64,000 bases of DNA from Plumapathes pennacea (Eukaryota > Cnidaria > Anthozoa > Antipatharia > Myriopathidae), in NCBI GenBank assembly GCA_964036295.1, contig OZ038462.1, positions 33,190,355 through 33,254,354 on the forward strand. Reading direction: 5' to 3'. The notes beneath the pieces were generated by a model. The model did no database searches and was not told where the DNA came from. It saw only the letters and a list, made by a program, of their open reading frames with translations. This document shows, in pieces, positions 51,812-62,027 of the stretch; positions within the stretch are counted from its first letter, which is position 1; each line of letters starts with the position of its first letter. The position numbers and the translations under genes were made by a program.

Positions 51812-51964
51812 AATATTGGAGTTACCGCCATACAAAATTTGTAGCAAGTGAACAAGCAGCATTACGTGTGAAACCTTTTACTTCATACAATATCCAGGTT
51901 CAGACAAAGAGCAATGTGACAGGAGATTGGTCTGAACCAACATATTTTAAGACATCTGAGTCAG
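51812..51964 (+). pseudogene. FN3 exon fragment (paralogue of RTK exon 2)
   Basis: Encodes the last half of the domain (FVASEQAALRVKPFTSYN, then GDWSEPTYFKTSE) in an intact frame with a phase-1 GTATGT donor at 51965. The 5' half is missing. The only nearby acceptor (ending 51801) would enter in phase 0, which does not fit exon 1 (phase 1); joining them gives a stop. It is therefore probably a dead or skipped exon. The protein is close to RTK exon 2 but clearly more diverged than the flanking 5' region. Confidence 0.7.
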
Positions 51965-51990
51965 GTATGTATACAAATGTGTACATGCTT

Positions 51991-53051
51991 ATAAGTGCAA
52001 GCCGTATCTATAGCGACACAGTCATTCAGTAAACCCGTCACGATGACAAACGTGAAAGTTTAGCTTTCTTTCGACTTTCAAAGTTTTCCTTGTTTGAAAA
52101 TAAACAGACACTTTGTAGCTCAAAACAGTAAACGTAATTCTCATCACACAGGCATTCAAAGTAAATTGTATCTTCTCAGATTTGTTCACGGACGTGACTG
52201 TTCACATTCTTTGGCTGATCACTTTGCTTTCCTTCCGAGTTTTAGACAACGAGCTAATCTGCCGTTCACGATGCCACAAACACCGGCAATACAGGCCGAA
52301 TCTTCTTCTCTAATCGTTTTCTTGACTTGTAAACTGAAAGTTTTCCCCTTGAAATGGATTAATTTTTTTTACAAATTCTCGTTGCACCGCTTTGGTTCAG
52401 CACAGACTTACCCGACATCTTTTACCGAATCCAAAGATCTGCACAACCTCATGTGTGAAACTTTTGACAAACAAATTAAACTGTGACGTAACGGTCCGTC
52501 GTGCTTGCTTGTTCTACAAGAAAACAATTGGACCGCTAACGAACCAATCAGAATGCTAAATTTCCATCATGGACCGGTGAACCATATAATAAGAAACGAC
52601 AGTATTGGCGAACAAACAGTAATTACTATATTTCTCGGAATATCAGAAAAACTCAATCAAAACACAGTGGTGCGCCTGAGCGCTTGTTGTTCTTGTGAAG
52701 CGGGCTCGCAGCTCTGCTATGAATTTACATTGTGTATGTCACTGATTGATATCGTTTTTTGCGTATTATCTCATATGCTCAAAATATCTGCTGCGAGTCT
52801 ATGTTGCTTGGTTTGTTGACATGCTCCAGCGATAATGGCTAAGTTGTCTGCAAAAAAGTGTTTTCGTTTGCAAATGCAGTGTTTCTCATTTCTGTGATTA
52901 CTAACTGCTATTGTATGACCCTTTGCTTTACCCTGGAATAGTAGTGATGTCGATGGTGGTATGTAAATACTTTCACTTTACTTCCATGTTTGTAAAATAT
53001 GATTCCGGTATCATAACATTCATGAATAAATTATGAGTATATGGTGCTTCC
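51991..53051. other. No gene seen; repeat fragments
   Basis: 52530-52640 resembles the ACCGGTCCAT element at 16110 in reverse. 52610-52670 repeats the GGCGAACAAACAG...TTTCTCGGAATATCAG block of 51555-51600. A 130-codon frame at 52094-52486 has no domain signature. Confidence 0.4.
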
Positions 53052-53770
53052 AAGTAGCAGGGCTATCATACTTAGGAACCTACTTACCTTTCATCAAATC
53101 CTTTCAGCCAAACTTCCAGAACAAGATTTCAAGATAATAACCTAACTTTATGTGTGTCAGTAATTGTTCCAGGAAAAAATTTGTTTAGTCCATATATGAT
53201 TTTGTCTGAATTCTGGGGTAAAATTGTGCTAATTTATGCTAGTTGTATGTTTATTTTTGCTACTAATGTTGGTCTAATTGTAAAAACAAGCCTTCATCAT
53301 AAAAATACACCTAACAAGCTTTCCAAAGAGGTATGCCTTTCCATGTTTCTGCAAATATCCAATGTACTGTGAATTTCCTGGAAAATTGTCTACTATTTCG
53401 CCTTTCGAGGAAGCCGAATATCATACTTAGGAACCCACCGTCCTTTTATCAGATCTCAGCCAAACTTTCAAAAAAATATGTGAAGATAATAAGCTAACTT
53501 TTTGTGTATCAATATTTATTCCATGACAACCTTGTTCAGGCCAGAGGTGATTTTGGCTAATTTCAGAAGTAAAATTATATATAATTTATGCAAATTAATG
53601 CTAACTTGTGCCATTAATACAGCTCTAATAACAAAAAATAACATCTTATCATTACATATGTCTACTAGGCTTTCCAAAGAGGTCAGCCTTTCCATGTTCC
53701 TGCAATTTTCCTTTCAATTTATGATTGATTTCTTACAAAATTGTTTACTTTTTCACTGTATTTGACTTGA
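53052..53770 (+). repeat. Tandem duplication of an about 360-bp unit upstream of the pentraxin exon
   Basis: The two halves (about 53052-53410, 53411-53770) share ATCATACTTAGGAACC, CAGCCAAACTT, GATAATAA and CTTTCCAAAGAGGT in order. Related short frames in each half follow from the duplication. Confidence 0.7.
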
Positions 53771-53843
53771 CAGCGAATGAGAAAGTTTGGGGAAGTTTGC
53801 ATACAAAGTCGAGTAAAATTCCGTTTCGCTCTTTTTGTTCCAG

Positions 53844-54057
53844 GCTTCTCTCTGAACTTCGCCAATAAAGGCATTACAGACTATGCCTCGATCAAGGGAA
53901 TGCCTTCTCTACAGGCCGTCACTGCCTCTTTCTGGATGCGATCCAGTGACCAGAACAACGACGGAACGGCAGTCAGTTACGCCACCAGCTCTTCATCCAA
54001 TGAGTTCCTAATCCGTAATTACAGAGAATTCGAACTGTGTGTTGACGGCGAAGATCG
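53844..54057 (+). CDS. Pentraxin (LamG-like) domain, exon A
   Basis: Acceptor TTTTTGTTCCAG; enters phase 1, leaves phase 2 at GTTAGC. Encodes FSLNFANKGITDYASIKG, then MPSLQAVTASFWMRSSD and NEFLIRNYREFELCVDGED, the first half of a pentraxin/concanavalin-like jelly-roll. The first Cys of the usual pentraxin disulfide appears replaced (AVTASFWM). Pentraxin domains are secreted, calcium-dependent pattern-recognition or adhesion modules. In cnidarians they occur alone or in mosaic proteins; which applies here is not visible because a gap follows. Confidence 0.82.
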
Positions 54058-54201
54058 GTTAGCATTTTATATTTTCATACTATTTCAAGTTCACGTAGAA
54101 AAGAAAAAGTAAAAATGTACTATAATTAAAACGGGAACGAAAACAACCCACACCGATGAACAAAGATTAAGTAATTCACTTTCTGTTTTCTCTGCAACCA
54201 G

Positions 54202-54324
54202 TGAAACCTCTGTTAAAGCTAACGACGGTCAGTGGCACTACCTATGCTTTACTTGGGAGAACTCCGCTGGCTCGTGGAACATTTACAAAGATGGCGTTCT
54301 CGAAGAGAAAGGCTCACGCCTCAG
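54202..54324 (+). CDS. Pentraxin domain, exon B (runs into assembly gap)
   Basis: Acceptor TCTCTGCAACCAG; completes the split Arg codon, then ETSVKANDGQWHYLCFTW and ENSAGSWNIYKDGVLEEKG. WHYLCFTWEN corresponds to the pentraxin signature (HxCxSTW), with Tyr in place of the second His and Asn at the last position. Sequence is lost at 54325. Confidence 0.82.
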
Positions 54325-54524
54325 NNNNNNNNNNNNNNNNNNNNNNNNNNNNNNNNNNNNNNNNNNNNNNNNNNNNNNNNNNNNNNNNNNNNNNNNNNNN
54401 NNNNNNNNNNNNNNNNNNNNNNNNNNNNNNNNNNNNNNNNNNNNNNNNNNNNNNNNNNNNNNNNNNNNNNNNNNNNNNNNNNNNNNNNNNNNNNNNNNNN
54501 NNNNNNNNNNNNNNNNNNNNNNNN
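54325..54524. other. Assembly gap (200 N)
   Basis: Exactly 200 undetermined bases; a round number suggests a placeholder, so the true length is unknown. Confidence 0.98.
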
Positions 54525-54888
54525 GATCTTATACTAATCGTATTTATAAACAGCACATGTAGACTGTGCTCGTGTTTTGAGGTTACACATATTTATTTTT
54601 CCTCGAAAAAGCAGCAATCAAACAATTTAAAATATGGGCAGTGTCCTTTCGATTGTTTCGAACTGTAGTTAAACTGCGCTATGGTTCTCTAAGGTAAAAA
54701 GTAAAGGTAAAGTGATTTTATTTAACGTCGGTAGTTCCGTCAGTTCTGACGAACTGTTATCAATGGAAGCCGACGGTGCGCCCTAAACCATCCCGACGTT
54801 TTCTCTACGGCTCTGGTCAATTACATCTTGTATTTCCACTCACCTCGCCATATAAGCCTTTGACTTCGGCTTTTCACATGTAATTTTA
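54525..54888. other. No gene seen
   Basis: The rest of the pentraxin gene is expected around the gap, but no conserved continuation is visible in this 360-bp stretch. Confidence 0.3.
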
Positions 54889-55719
54889 CTAAGAAATACG
54901 ATAATCGCATATACCCCTCGCTCTGCCATTGATGGGACTTTTACTTTGGTACTCCCAACAAGAGTAGCCTTTGCTTTACCGAAATGTTGACTCAATCTTT
55001 TCTTCGAAGTCAAGTGCTACACGCAAAGGAAGGAGAAAAAGAATGGTGTGTGTCATACTTTTGCGTTGAAAAAAGAGTCGATTGCGTGACGAAATACGTA
55101 TTTCCCATGGTCGGCACATCAAATTAATTCATACAGTCTGCCAAGCACGTTCTCAAAATTTAATACTCAAATTCTGAAGTTGGTCGGCCGTCGTAGTACG
55201 GGAAAAAAGGAACACTGATTTTCCAATTTTGAATTCATAGGCAGTACAATTAAATAGGTTTCCTGTGCGATTTGTTTTTACTCTGGATTGCATGCTCCAG
55301 ACTCAGGCATGCATATTTAACGAGCTCAAATTGTTTTGTATGTGAACCTGCTCAAAACAGCATGATTTCTCCCAGAATCAAAACAAAACTTGAACGGTTT
55401 ACTTCAAATTATACACGGGCTTCAGACCTAGTCATACTTCTAAGGGCTTGTGAACGATTCTCGCTGCAATCACCGCATGTCAGATTACAGCATTTGTTAC
55501 AGTTTTAGTCTTGATAGAAAAATAAGACATCTGACTAAATTATTCAAGTTCCGATTGCTCTGAGCGAATACGGTAGCCGAAACTGGCCACAGAAGCGTAT
55601 TAAAACAATACTTCGAAGAAAAATGATCAGCATACAGATTTTAATACATTCTTGAAGTGATCGAGTTACAAGATACGGGTAGAATATATTTGTCACGGTG
55701 ATTGTTCGATTTCCACTGA

Positions 55720-56004
55720 CTAACCTTTGTTGCTTGTCCTTTCTGAATAAGTATCTGAGTTTAACACAAACGGCGTCTGAAGCTCCCGATTTGCTTTCAA
55801 GCGCTGTTCCCTTTGCGGAGCCATTTCTTCGGCACGCTTCCGTTCATGATGCTGTAGGTTATAACATGTTTGTCGCCTTTTCTCTAGACGTATTTGGCGC
55901 TGTTCGATCGTTTCACGATTTTGCCTTGCCCGTGCCTGTTCCCTTCTCTTTTGAAGACGAGCTTCGCGAGATCGTTCTGTTTCAAGTTTTCCAGTGTGAA
56001 ATTC
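55720..56004 (-). pseudogene. Helitron polyprotein N-terminal fragment (HelD)
   Basis: KLETERSREARLQKRREQ, EQRQIRLEKRRQT and APQREQRLKANREL as in HelA and HelB. The frame upstream now runs into X3. Confidence 0.55.
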
Positions 56005-56010
56005 ATTTTT

Positions 56011-57352
56011 GAAGCTATTTGCAATATGCAAATAGCTTCTATGTCGGCGTTTGGGCGATAGTTGAATCGCCGTTCGGCCCATCTCATTAGGTCATTAAAA
56101 TGCTCCCCCTCTAGGTGGCAAAAACTACTGAGGGGGGAGGAGCATGAAGTGTTATCCATATAAAAGCCGCCGTGGTACAGGTCCTGTGAGAAAGTTTGTC
56201 TTTTATTATCTACTTAACACAAAGAATGCACAGAGAGATTTCCAGTAAAGGGTTTCCGTGCTAATGTTATAACTTTGCAACAGAATGTCAGAAGCTAAAT
56301 TACCTCTCCAGGGAGGGGTTTTCTAAATATAATTGGCTCTCTCGCACATGGAAATTCAAGGCATTATTTAATGGCGGCTGTGAGTGTTGCCGATTCTTTG
56401 GTTGCATGTGGAAATCTGCTCCCCCTTCAGGCCCCGGCTGACACATCCGTAGTATCTGGCAAACAGGCGACACAGATTCACATTTAGAGCGACATTTCTG
56501 GACACATTTGCGAATATACGCTCCGCTCACAAAAGAAGGAACACAGCTGTATGGTGTGACCATGACATATGTTTTGGCAAAGGTAAAAGCTTATTCCGAG
56601 TTTTTTTGCGTTCGCTGATATATTTGTTGACACACGATTTCATGCCATAATTGCAAATGCAGATCGCTGTGTTATGTCTGAGTTGTTTGTTTATAAAATT
56701 GTCTCGAGCGGATTCTGTCACTAATGAAAAATCGACAGGAAATTTTACTGTGAATCCTTTTCACCATCGTTCGAATAGCACGAGAAGCAGGTTTGTTCGG
56801 CTGGAGTGTGTTACGTTACGAAACTATTATAACGAGTCAAAATCTGGTTTACCTCGCATGATATGTTTGTTGACACATGATTTCATGACCAGATCGACTG
56901 TGGTTTGTCTGAGTTGTTTGTTTACAAAAATTGTCTCTAGAGGGGGTTTTGTCGCTAATGAAAAATCGACTGAAAAGTCGACAGGAAATTTTACTGTGAA
57001 TCTATTTCACCACCGTTCGAAGAGCACGAGAAAGAGGTTTGTTTGGCTGGAGTGTGTTACGTTAATACGAAACTACTATAACGAGTCAAAGGATGGCTTA
57101 CCTCGCAGAAATTTTTACAGAACGACTTGAAATATTTTGGCAAGCTATACTTTCCTCCTTTTATGTCGATCAGCTCAAAATAATCATATAATAAACTGTC
57201 ATGTTTGTGCATTTGTGTTTGGTCATGCATAGTACGTAGCTGGCATAGTAGATAATAGTCGATAATAGTTCGTGCCCCGTTGTAACACGAACTACCTATC
57301 ATAGACTATCATCAACTAGCAAATAGCTTCACGTACGCTTTGCGGACCTATG
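56011..57352 (-). mobile_element. Helentron-like element X3
   Basis: The same ends as X1 and X2. Flanks are CATTTTT on the left and TTTGTGAACG on the right; the uninterrupted Helitron (44742-44760) reads CATTTTCGTGAACG. Two tandem interior units beginning TGTTTGTTGACACA are present, as in X1. Confidence 0.75.
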
Positions 57353-57475
57353 TTTGTGAACGCAGTTACGTACAATTGTTGCTTCGTTCAAACCTTTTTT
57401 TGACCTCGCTTTGACGCTAATCGATAATTATTATTACGTCACTGCCTTAGGCACCTGGCCTAAAAGGTCGTGCCT

Positions 57476-57477
<2 letters not shown>

Positions 57478-57513
<36 letters not shown>
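57478..57513. repeat. (CA)n microsatellite
   Basis: About 18 CA units inside the 5' module of HelD; shorter versions occur in HelA (26148) and HelB (44892). Confidence 0.95.
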
Positions 57514-57516
<3 letters not shown>

Positions 57517-57556
57517 ACATTAAATTCCGAGATGGCGACACGCTTGGACTCTTCAA

Positions 57557-57557
57557 A

Positions 57558-57611
<54 letters not shown>
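57557..57611. repeat. (ATT)n microsatellite
   Basis: About 18 ATT units at the truncated 5' end of HelD. Confidence 0.95.
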
Positions 57612-58191
57612 AGACAAGATAGGTCAGGTCATACTTGTTCACTTTTATTCTTCAGCGGAGATAATCCCCTCAAAATGTTCCGCTACAGTTCCATTGAGCA
57701 GTACGATCGAAGAACATCACAATCAGCACGTATCAACGTCAGCCGTATTGAAGATCAGCATATCTCCATCCCGCAGCACTTTCAGGCCCAGTCTGACCAG
57801 CACCATAACAAGTTTGTTATCCGTCACTCACGCAGTCGGGCCCAAGTTCTTGATATTTGATCTACTTGTGCTGCTGCAGTGTCGAGTGACTCAGATGTAC
57901 ATTGTCTAAGAAGCCCATGATGTACGACCACACCCCAGAATATTCTCTTTACGTCACAGTTATTTTCAAGAGCACTAGGTGTAAAATTTTGCAATGGGTT
58001 CCTTGCACAGGAACTGGCACGAGCTTCAAATCGAGGCTGCCCTGGCATTACGGACAGGGCCACCTTGGAAACTTTTGCATGTAACTCCCAAATGAAACAT
58101 GTGCATCTCCTCTGTAGATGCCTTGATGCTTTCTGCGATAACAAACTATTTTGTATGAATTTCGTGCCACTAGCCTCGCTTTGAATCCAAA
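57612..58191. other. No gene confirmed
   Basis: Overlapping long frames on both strands (57824-58201 minus; 57532-57909 plus) carry no recognised domain. The minus frame could share a promoter with the exon at 58192. Confidence 0.3.
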
Positions 58192-58307
58192 ATGGCGGCA
58201 CCGTGCAATGAGCGAATTAAAACTATTGAATCAATCCGGCTACAGCAGGTGCGTCTGTTCCAGGCTCGCGAGAAATGTGCGCGGAAAAAAGACGAGAACG
58301 GACTGCG
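58192..58307 (+). CDS. Candidate first exon, MAAPCNERIK... (unknown protein)
   Basis: ATG at 58192 lies in AAAATGGCGGC, a YY1-type element that often overlaps start codons. The frame MAAPCNERIKTIESIRLQ, then VRLFQAREKCARKKDENG ends at a good GTGAGT donor in phase 2. It is basic and helical-looking. Helitron HelF starts 76 bp into the presumed intron; no further exon was found in the window. Confidence 0.4.
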
Positions 58308-58383
58308 GTGAGTTTAGGCACCAGCCACATTTCGGACCATCGCGGTGAAAAGTTTTGTTCTAAATTGCAATTATCACTTTCTA

Positions 58384-59884
58384 CTAGAAATACGATAATC
58401 GCATATACCCCCTCACTCTGCCATTGATGGGACTTTTACTTTGGTAACTCCCAACAAGAGTAGCCTTTGTTTTACCGAAATGTTGACTCAATCTTTTCTT
58501 CGAACTCAAGTGCTACACGCAAAGGAAGGAGAAAAAGAATGGTGTGTGTTATACTTTTGCGTTGAAAAAAGAATCGATTGCGTGACGAAGTACGTATTTC
58601 CCACGGTCGGCACGTCAAATTAATTCATACAGTCTGCCAAGCACGTTCTCGAAATTTAATACTCAAAGTTTGAAGTTGGTCGGCCGTCGTAGTACGGGAA
58701 AAAAGGAACACTGATTTTCCAATTTTGAATTCATAGGCAGTACAATTAAATAGGCTTCCTGTGCGATTTGTTTTTACTACTGCATGCACCAGACTCAGGC
58801 ATGCATATTTAATAGGCTCGAATTGTTTTGTATGTGAACCCACTCAAAACAGCAAGATTTCTCCCAGAATCAAAACAAAACTTGAACAGTTTACTTCAAA
58901 TTATACACGGGCTTCAGACCCAGTAATACTTCTAAGGGCTTGTGAACGATTCTCGCTGCAATCACCGCGTGCCAGATTACAGAAAAATAAGACATCTGAC
59001 TAAATCATTCAAGACTCCAAGTTCCGATTGTTCTGAGCGAATACGGTAGCCGAAACTAGCGACAGAAGCGTAGTAAAACAATACTTCGAGGGAAAATGAT
59101 CAGCATACAGATTTTAATACATTCTTGAAGTGATCGAGTTACAAGCTATACGGGATAGAATATATTTGTCACGGTGATTGTTCGATTTCCACTGACTAAC
59201 CTTTGTTGCTTGTCCTTTCTAAATAAGTATCTGAGTTTAACACAAAACGGCGTCTGAAGCTCCCGATTTGCTTTCAAGCAATGTTCCCTTTGCGGAGTTG
59301 TCTGTGTTACCCGCTTCTGTTGATGTCGCTTTTGGTCGGCATTCATGCGCTGTTGTCTTTGCGGAGTCTTCTCTTCGGCCCGCTTTTTCTCCTGAAGTTT
59401 CCGATTTGCGTTCAAGCGAGCGAACAACAGCGCATGAATGCCGATCGAAAGCGACATGAACAGAAGCGGGTAACGCAGACAACTCCGCAAAGAGAACAGC
59501 GTTTCACGATTTCGCCTTGCTCGTGCCTGTCCCTTTCTCATTTGAAGACGAGCTTCGCGAGACTGTTGTGTTTCAAGTTTTTCAGTTAAGTTTTCCATTT
59601 TCGTCAACGCAGCTACAATATATTGTTGCTTCGTTCAAATCTAATTTCTCTAAGTTATTCCGAGTAAAACAACAGGGCACACGTGATCGATCCGACCTTT
59701 GTTATTGGTTAGCGGGGTAACCGCGCCTAACGTCGTACGCCAGACAGACAGACTGACTGACAGACAACGTTAAATTTCAAGATGGCGACAGGCTTGGAGT
59801 CCCCAAGTAGGCGGTATAACACAAGTAGGCGGTATAATATTACTGCAGTAGTGTCGTGAGTATTTCCCTCACTTCGTTCGGGGA
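58384..59884 (-). mobile_element. Helitron HelF (1.5 kb, TC...CTAG, A|T insertion)
   Basis: CTAG at 58384-58387 after host A; TCCCCGAACGAAGTGAGGG (minus) ends at 59884 before host T. It has the same left half as HelB and HelD and the 5' variant of HelC (GACAGACTGACTGACAG). A short GGCGGTATAA segment is tandemly duplicated at 59810-59840. Confidence 0.85.
59146..59607 (-). pseudogene. Helitron N-terminal frame with an internal inversion (HelF)
   Basis: MTKMENLTEKLETQQSREAR starts as expected, but residues about 37-60 (LFSLRSCLRYPLLFMSL) are an inverted copy of the later repeat NADQKRHQQKRVTQTTPQRE. The DNA at 59279-59355 and 59425-59500 is therefore a 76-bp inverted repeat. The frame stays open across the inversion by chance. 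Confidence 0.65.
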
Positions 59885-60999
59885 TAAATGGCTGCTGATC
59901 AGAACGGACGATGCACGCGCCACTTTTACTTTCTAGAAAGACACTAGAAAGTTATTTAAAGGAATCAGATTTTCCGGGAAGCTGTTACAGTCAGACACTC
60001 GGCGCCGACTGTTGAGCTATTTGTGACCCTCCTAATGAAAAGGGTCATTAAGATAAAAAACAAAAACGCGTTTATACGATTGTTCATTTTTATAAGATTA
60101 CAAGTGATTCTTAATAAGCCTTTTCAAAGCCGCTTTTGAGTTTTGAAAGCGAATAAAAGATTTATAGAAGAGGTCTTCTTCCAGCCGTCTACGTTGTAGC
60201 TCTTTTTGTGGAACGTGGCTGGGGGCTGCTGGGCTGGATACAGTTTCCTGCTCTTCCTCCTACTCGCTGCAGGGTACCACACGTGCAATTGGTCTTTCTT
60301 GTTTGTTTTCTTATGTCTTTGTCTCTTTCTTCTCTCTTTCTGGTATCTCCTATGCGATTCTGTCAAATGATTCCCCATCTATACAAAGCGTATAGAGTCA
60401 ACTTAGCCGAAATGTGGTAAAAACATTGTCGTTCTGCATGTCGTCAGTGATCAAACTTTGCATTGATTGATGGCATTTTCCGGCCCGCGGTTCCCCTTGT
60501 AGTTCATACTTCAGCATGTTCTCAATGAGGCGTGCGCGAACTTTGGCGTGATCGTATCACCATTTACCTTATCCCAAGCTTTATGGGATCCATGTGCGAG
60601 GAGACTTCACATTCTGTTTCAGCCAAGAAAACATTTATAGCGAGCGCAGTGGTATAACCAATCCGTTACAATACGTGCAAATTTCCAGAGTGTATCAAAT
60701 AAGCCGGGAATGATAGTAGCTATGTGGAGAATACTGTTCAAGCAACACTAGCCATACTTGGAAACAAAGGCTAAAATCTTCTCACAACCAATGTTATCAT
60801 CTCAATTTTGTTCCTAAACTGACTGTAGTAGCAATCTCAAATCCGGTCCAATATTGGCACGCAACAGTTGTTGCTCAGGAATAGCTTGCAGTAAATTTAT
60901 CGATATTCTCAACGACTACGATTTAAAGGATAGGTAAAAAAATACAGTTAACCTTCAACCAAGTGTACCAAGGCCAAGAAAGTATCTGTAGGTATTTGC
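59885..60999. other. No gene seen
   Basis: Short frames only (for example 60208-60420), no domain or splice support. Confidence 0.3.
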
Positions 61000-61230
61000 C
61001 GCTCCAAAGGGTATCATTTTCAGCGTTTTTAGTCTGAAATAGGGTATCGATTTTAACCTCTGGTCTGAAATAGGGTCGGAGATTTTGATATTTGGTCTGA
61101 AATAGAGTCGAAAATTGCACATTTTCGTCTAATATAGTGTCGAAAATCGCAAATTTTGGCCTGAAATAGGAAGGGTTTTCAGTCCCGGGCGGCACACTCC
61201 CAAAGAGGGGGGCACAGTACCGCGGAAATT
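61000..61230. repeat. Irregular array of GTCTGAAATAGGGTCG-type units
   Basis: About five units of 30-35 bp containing TCTGAAATAG(G/A)GT, ending in GGGCGGCACACTCCC and a G-rich stretch. It resembles the array at 10750-11140. Confidence 0.7.
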
Positions 61231-61744
61231 TCGTCCAGTCTTTACCGATCTAATCTAATAGTGGTTTCGTCTTTGCATCACAGGAAGATGCTATACTTGT
61301 TGCTATGCATGATCGCATGTTTCAGTCAAATATTTAGCATGAATTGAAAGAACCCGCCTGTGAAACTTCACTAGATTCCCCAAGAAACAAAATCTTCACC
61401 CAGCCCCAAGAACTCTGTGATTGCCTTTTATTGCAGTATGACCATTACTCAGGAAAGGAATTTATTAAATAGATTCATTCTTGTCTGTACGACGAACAGT
61501 ACCCGTGGATGACGAATTGATATAAAAAGCCAATGAAGCAAGCTAATCGACACATTTCAACCGACTACAACCACGACGTACGTAGGAAATTATGTCGAGC
61601 ACCGTATACACGATAATGGCAAAGCAAGTATTCATTATCAAAGAATAAGAAACTTGTAATCGAACACGTCATAGGCTTAATAAGAGACTGTTTCTCATTA
61701 CCATACGGTAATCTCATTACCAAAAAAAACGAACAAAAAAAACG
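61231..61744. other. No gene seen
   Basis: Intergenic, no supported feature. Confidence 0.3.
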
Positions 61745-61890
61745 CGTGTAATTTAAGCGCGTTTGTAAATCATTTGAACACGTTTAAAAATCGTTTGAAC
61801 GCGTTAAAGAAATCTTTTAAACGCGTTGTATAATCGTTTAAACGCGTCTAAATAACTCATAAAACCGCGTTTAAACGCGATTTCGTTTTT
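61745..61890. repeat. 21-bp minisatellite (ATCGTTTGAACGCGTTNAA), about six units
   Basis: Successive units end in AACGCGTT, many with the MluI-type palindrome ACGCGT, at 21-23-bp spacing. Confidence 0.8.
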
Positions 61891-61966
61891 TCACCCTAAT
61901 GACCCTTTCATCAGGAGGTCAGATGTATGTCAACAGCAGCATTTATTGTTGACCAGTATTCTACGA

Positions 61967-62027
61967 CGATTATTTAATTAACTGATTATTTAATTAAACG
62001 ATTATTTAATTAAACGATTATTTAACT
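61967..62027. repeat. 16-bp minisatellite (GATTATTTAATTAAAC), four units
   Basis: Four consecutive units, each with the palindrome TTAATTAA except the last. Confidence 0.85.

Larger units (their letters stand above)
41646..51990 (+). repeat. Segmental duplication, copy 2 (RTK 5' region), split by a 7.9-kb element
   Basis: 41646-43323 plus 51221-51765 match 6932-8965. 51812-51990 matches the end of RTK exon 2 and the start of intron 2 (9381-9560). Sequence between 8966 and about 9380 of copy 1, including the first half of the FN3 exon and its acceptor, has no counterpart. Confidence 0.85.
54889..57611 (-). mobile_element. Helitron HelD, interrupted by X3
   Basis: The 3' end on the left reads ACTAAGAAATACG (one extra A compared with the CTAG of its relatives). 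The body matches HelB. At 56011-57352 element X3 interrupts it near the start codon of the Arg-rich frame, after which HelD resumes (GTGAACGCAGTTACG) through GCACCTGGCC, (CA)n and GAGATGGCGACA. The 5' end is lost in an (ATT)n tract at 57557-57611. Confidence 0.8.

Noticed and set aside
51802-51964. Functional FN3 exon of a second RTK
   Set aside because: The only acceptor gives the wrong phase for the signal-peptide exon, and the first half of the domain is missing.
52094-52486. 130-codon open frame as a gene
   Set aside because: No domain, no splice signals, not repeated in related copies; composition typical of chance frames here.
53154-53765. Two related frames as a duplicated gene
   Set aside because: Their similarity follows from the 360-bp tandem DNA duplication; no start or splice context, and they sit in a presumed intron.
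57824-58201. 125-codon minus-strand frame
   Set aside because: It ends near a possible donor and is head-to-head with the exon at 58192, but no domain or second exon was found.
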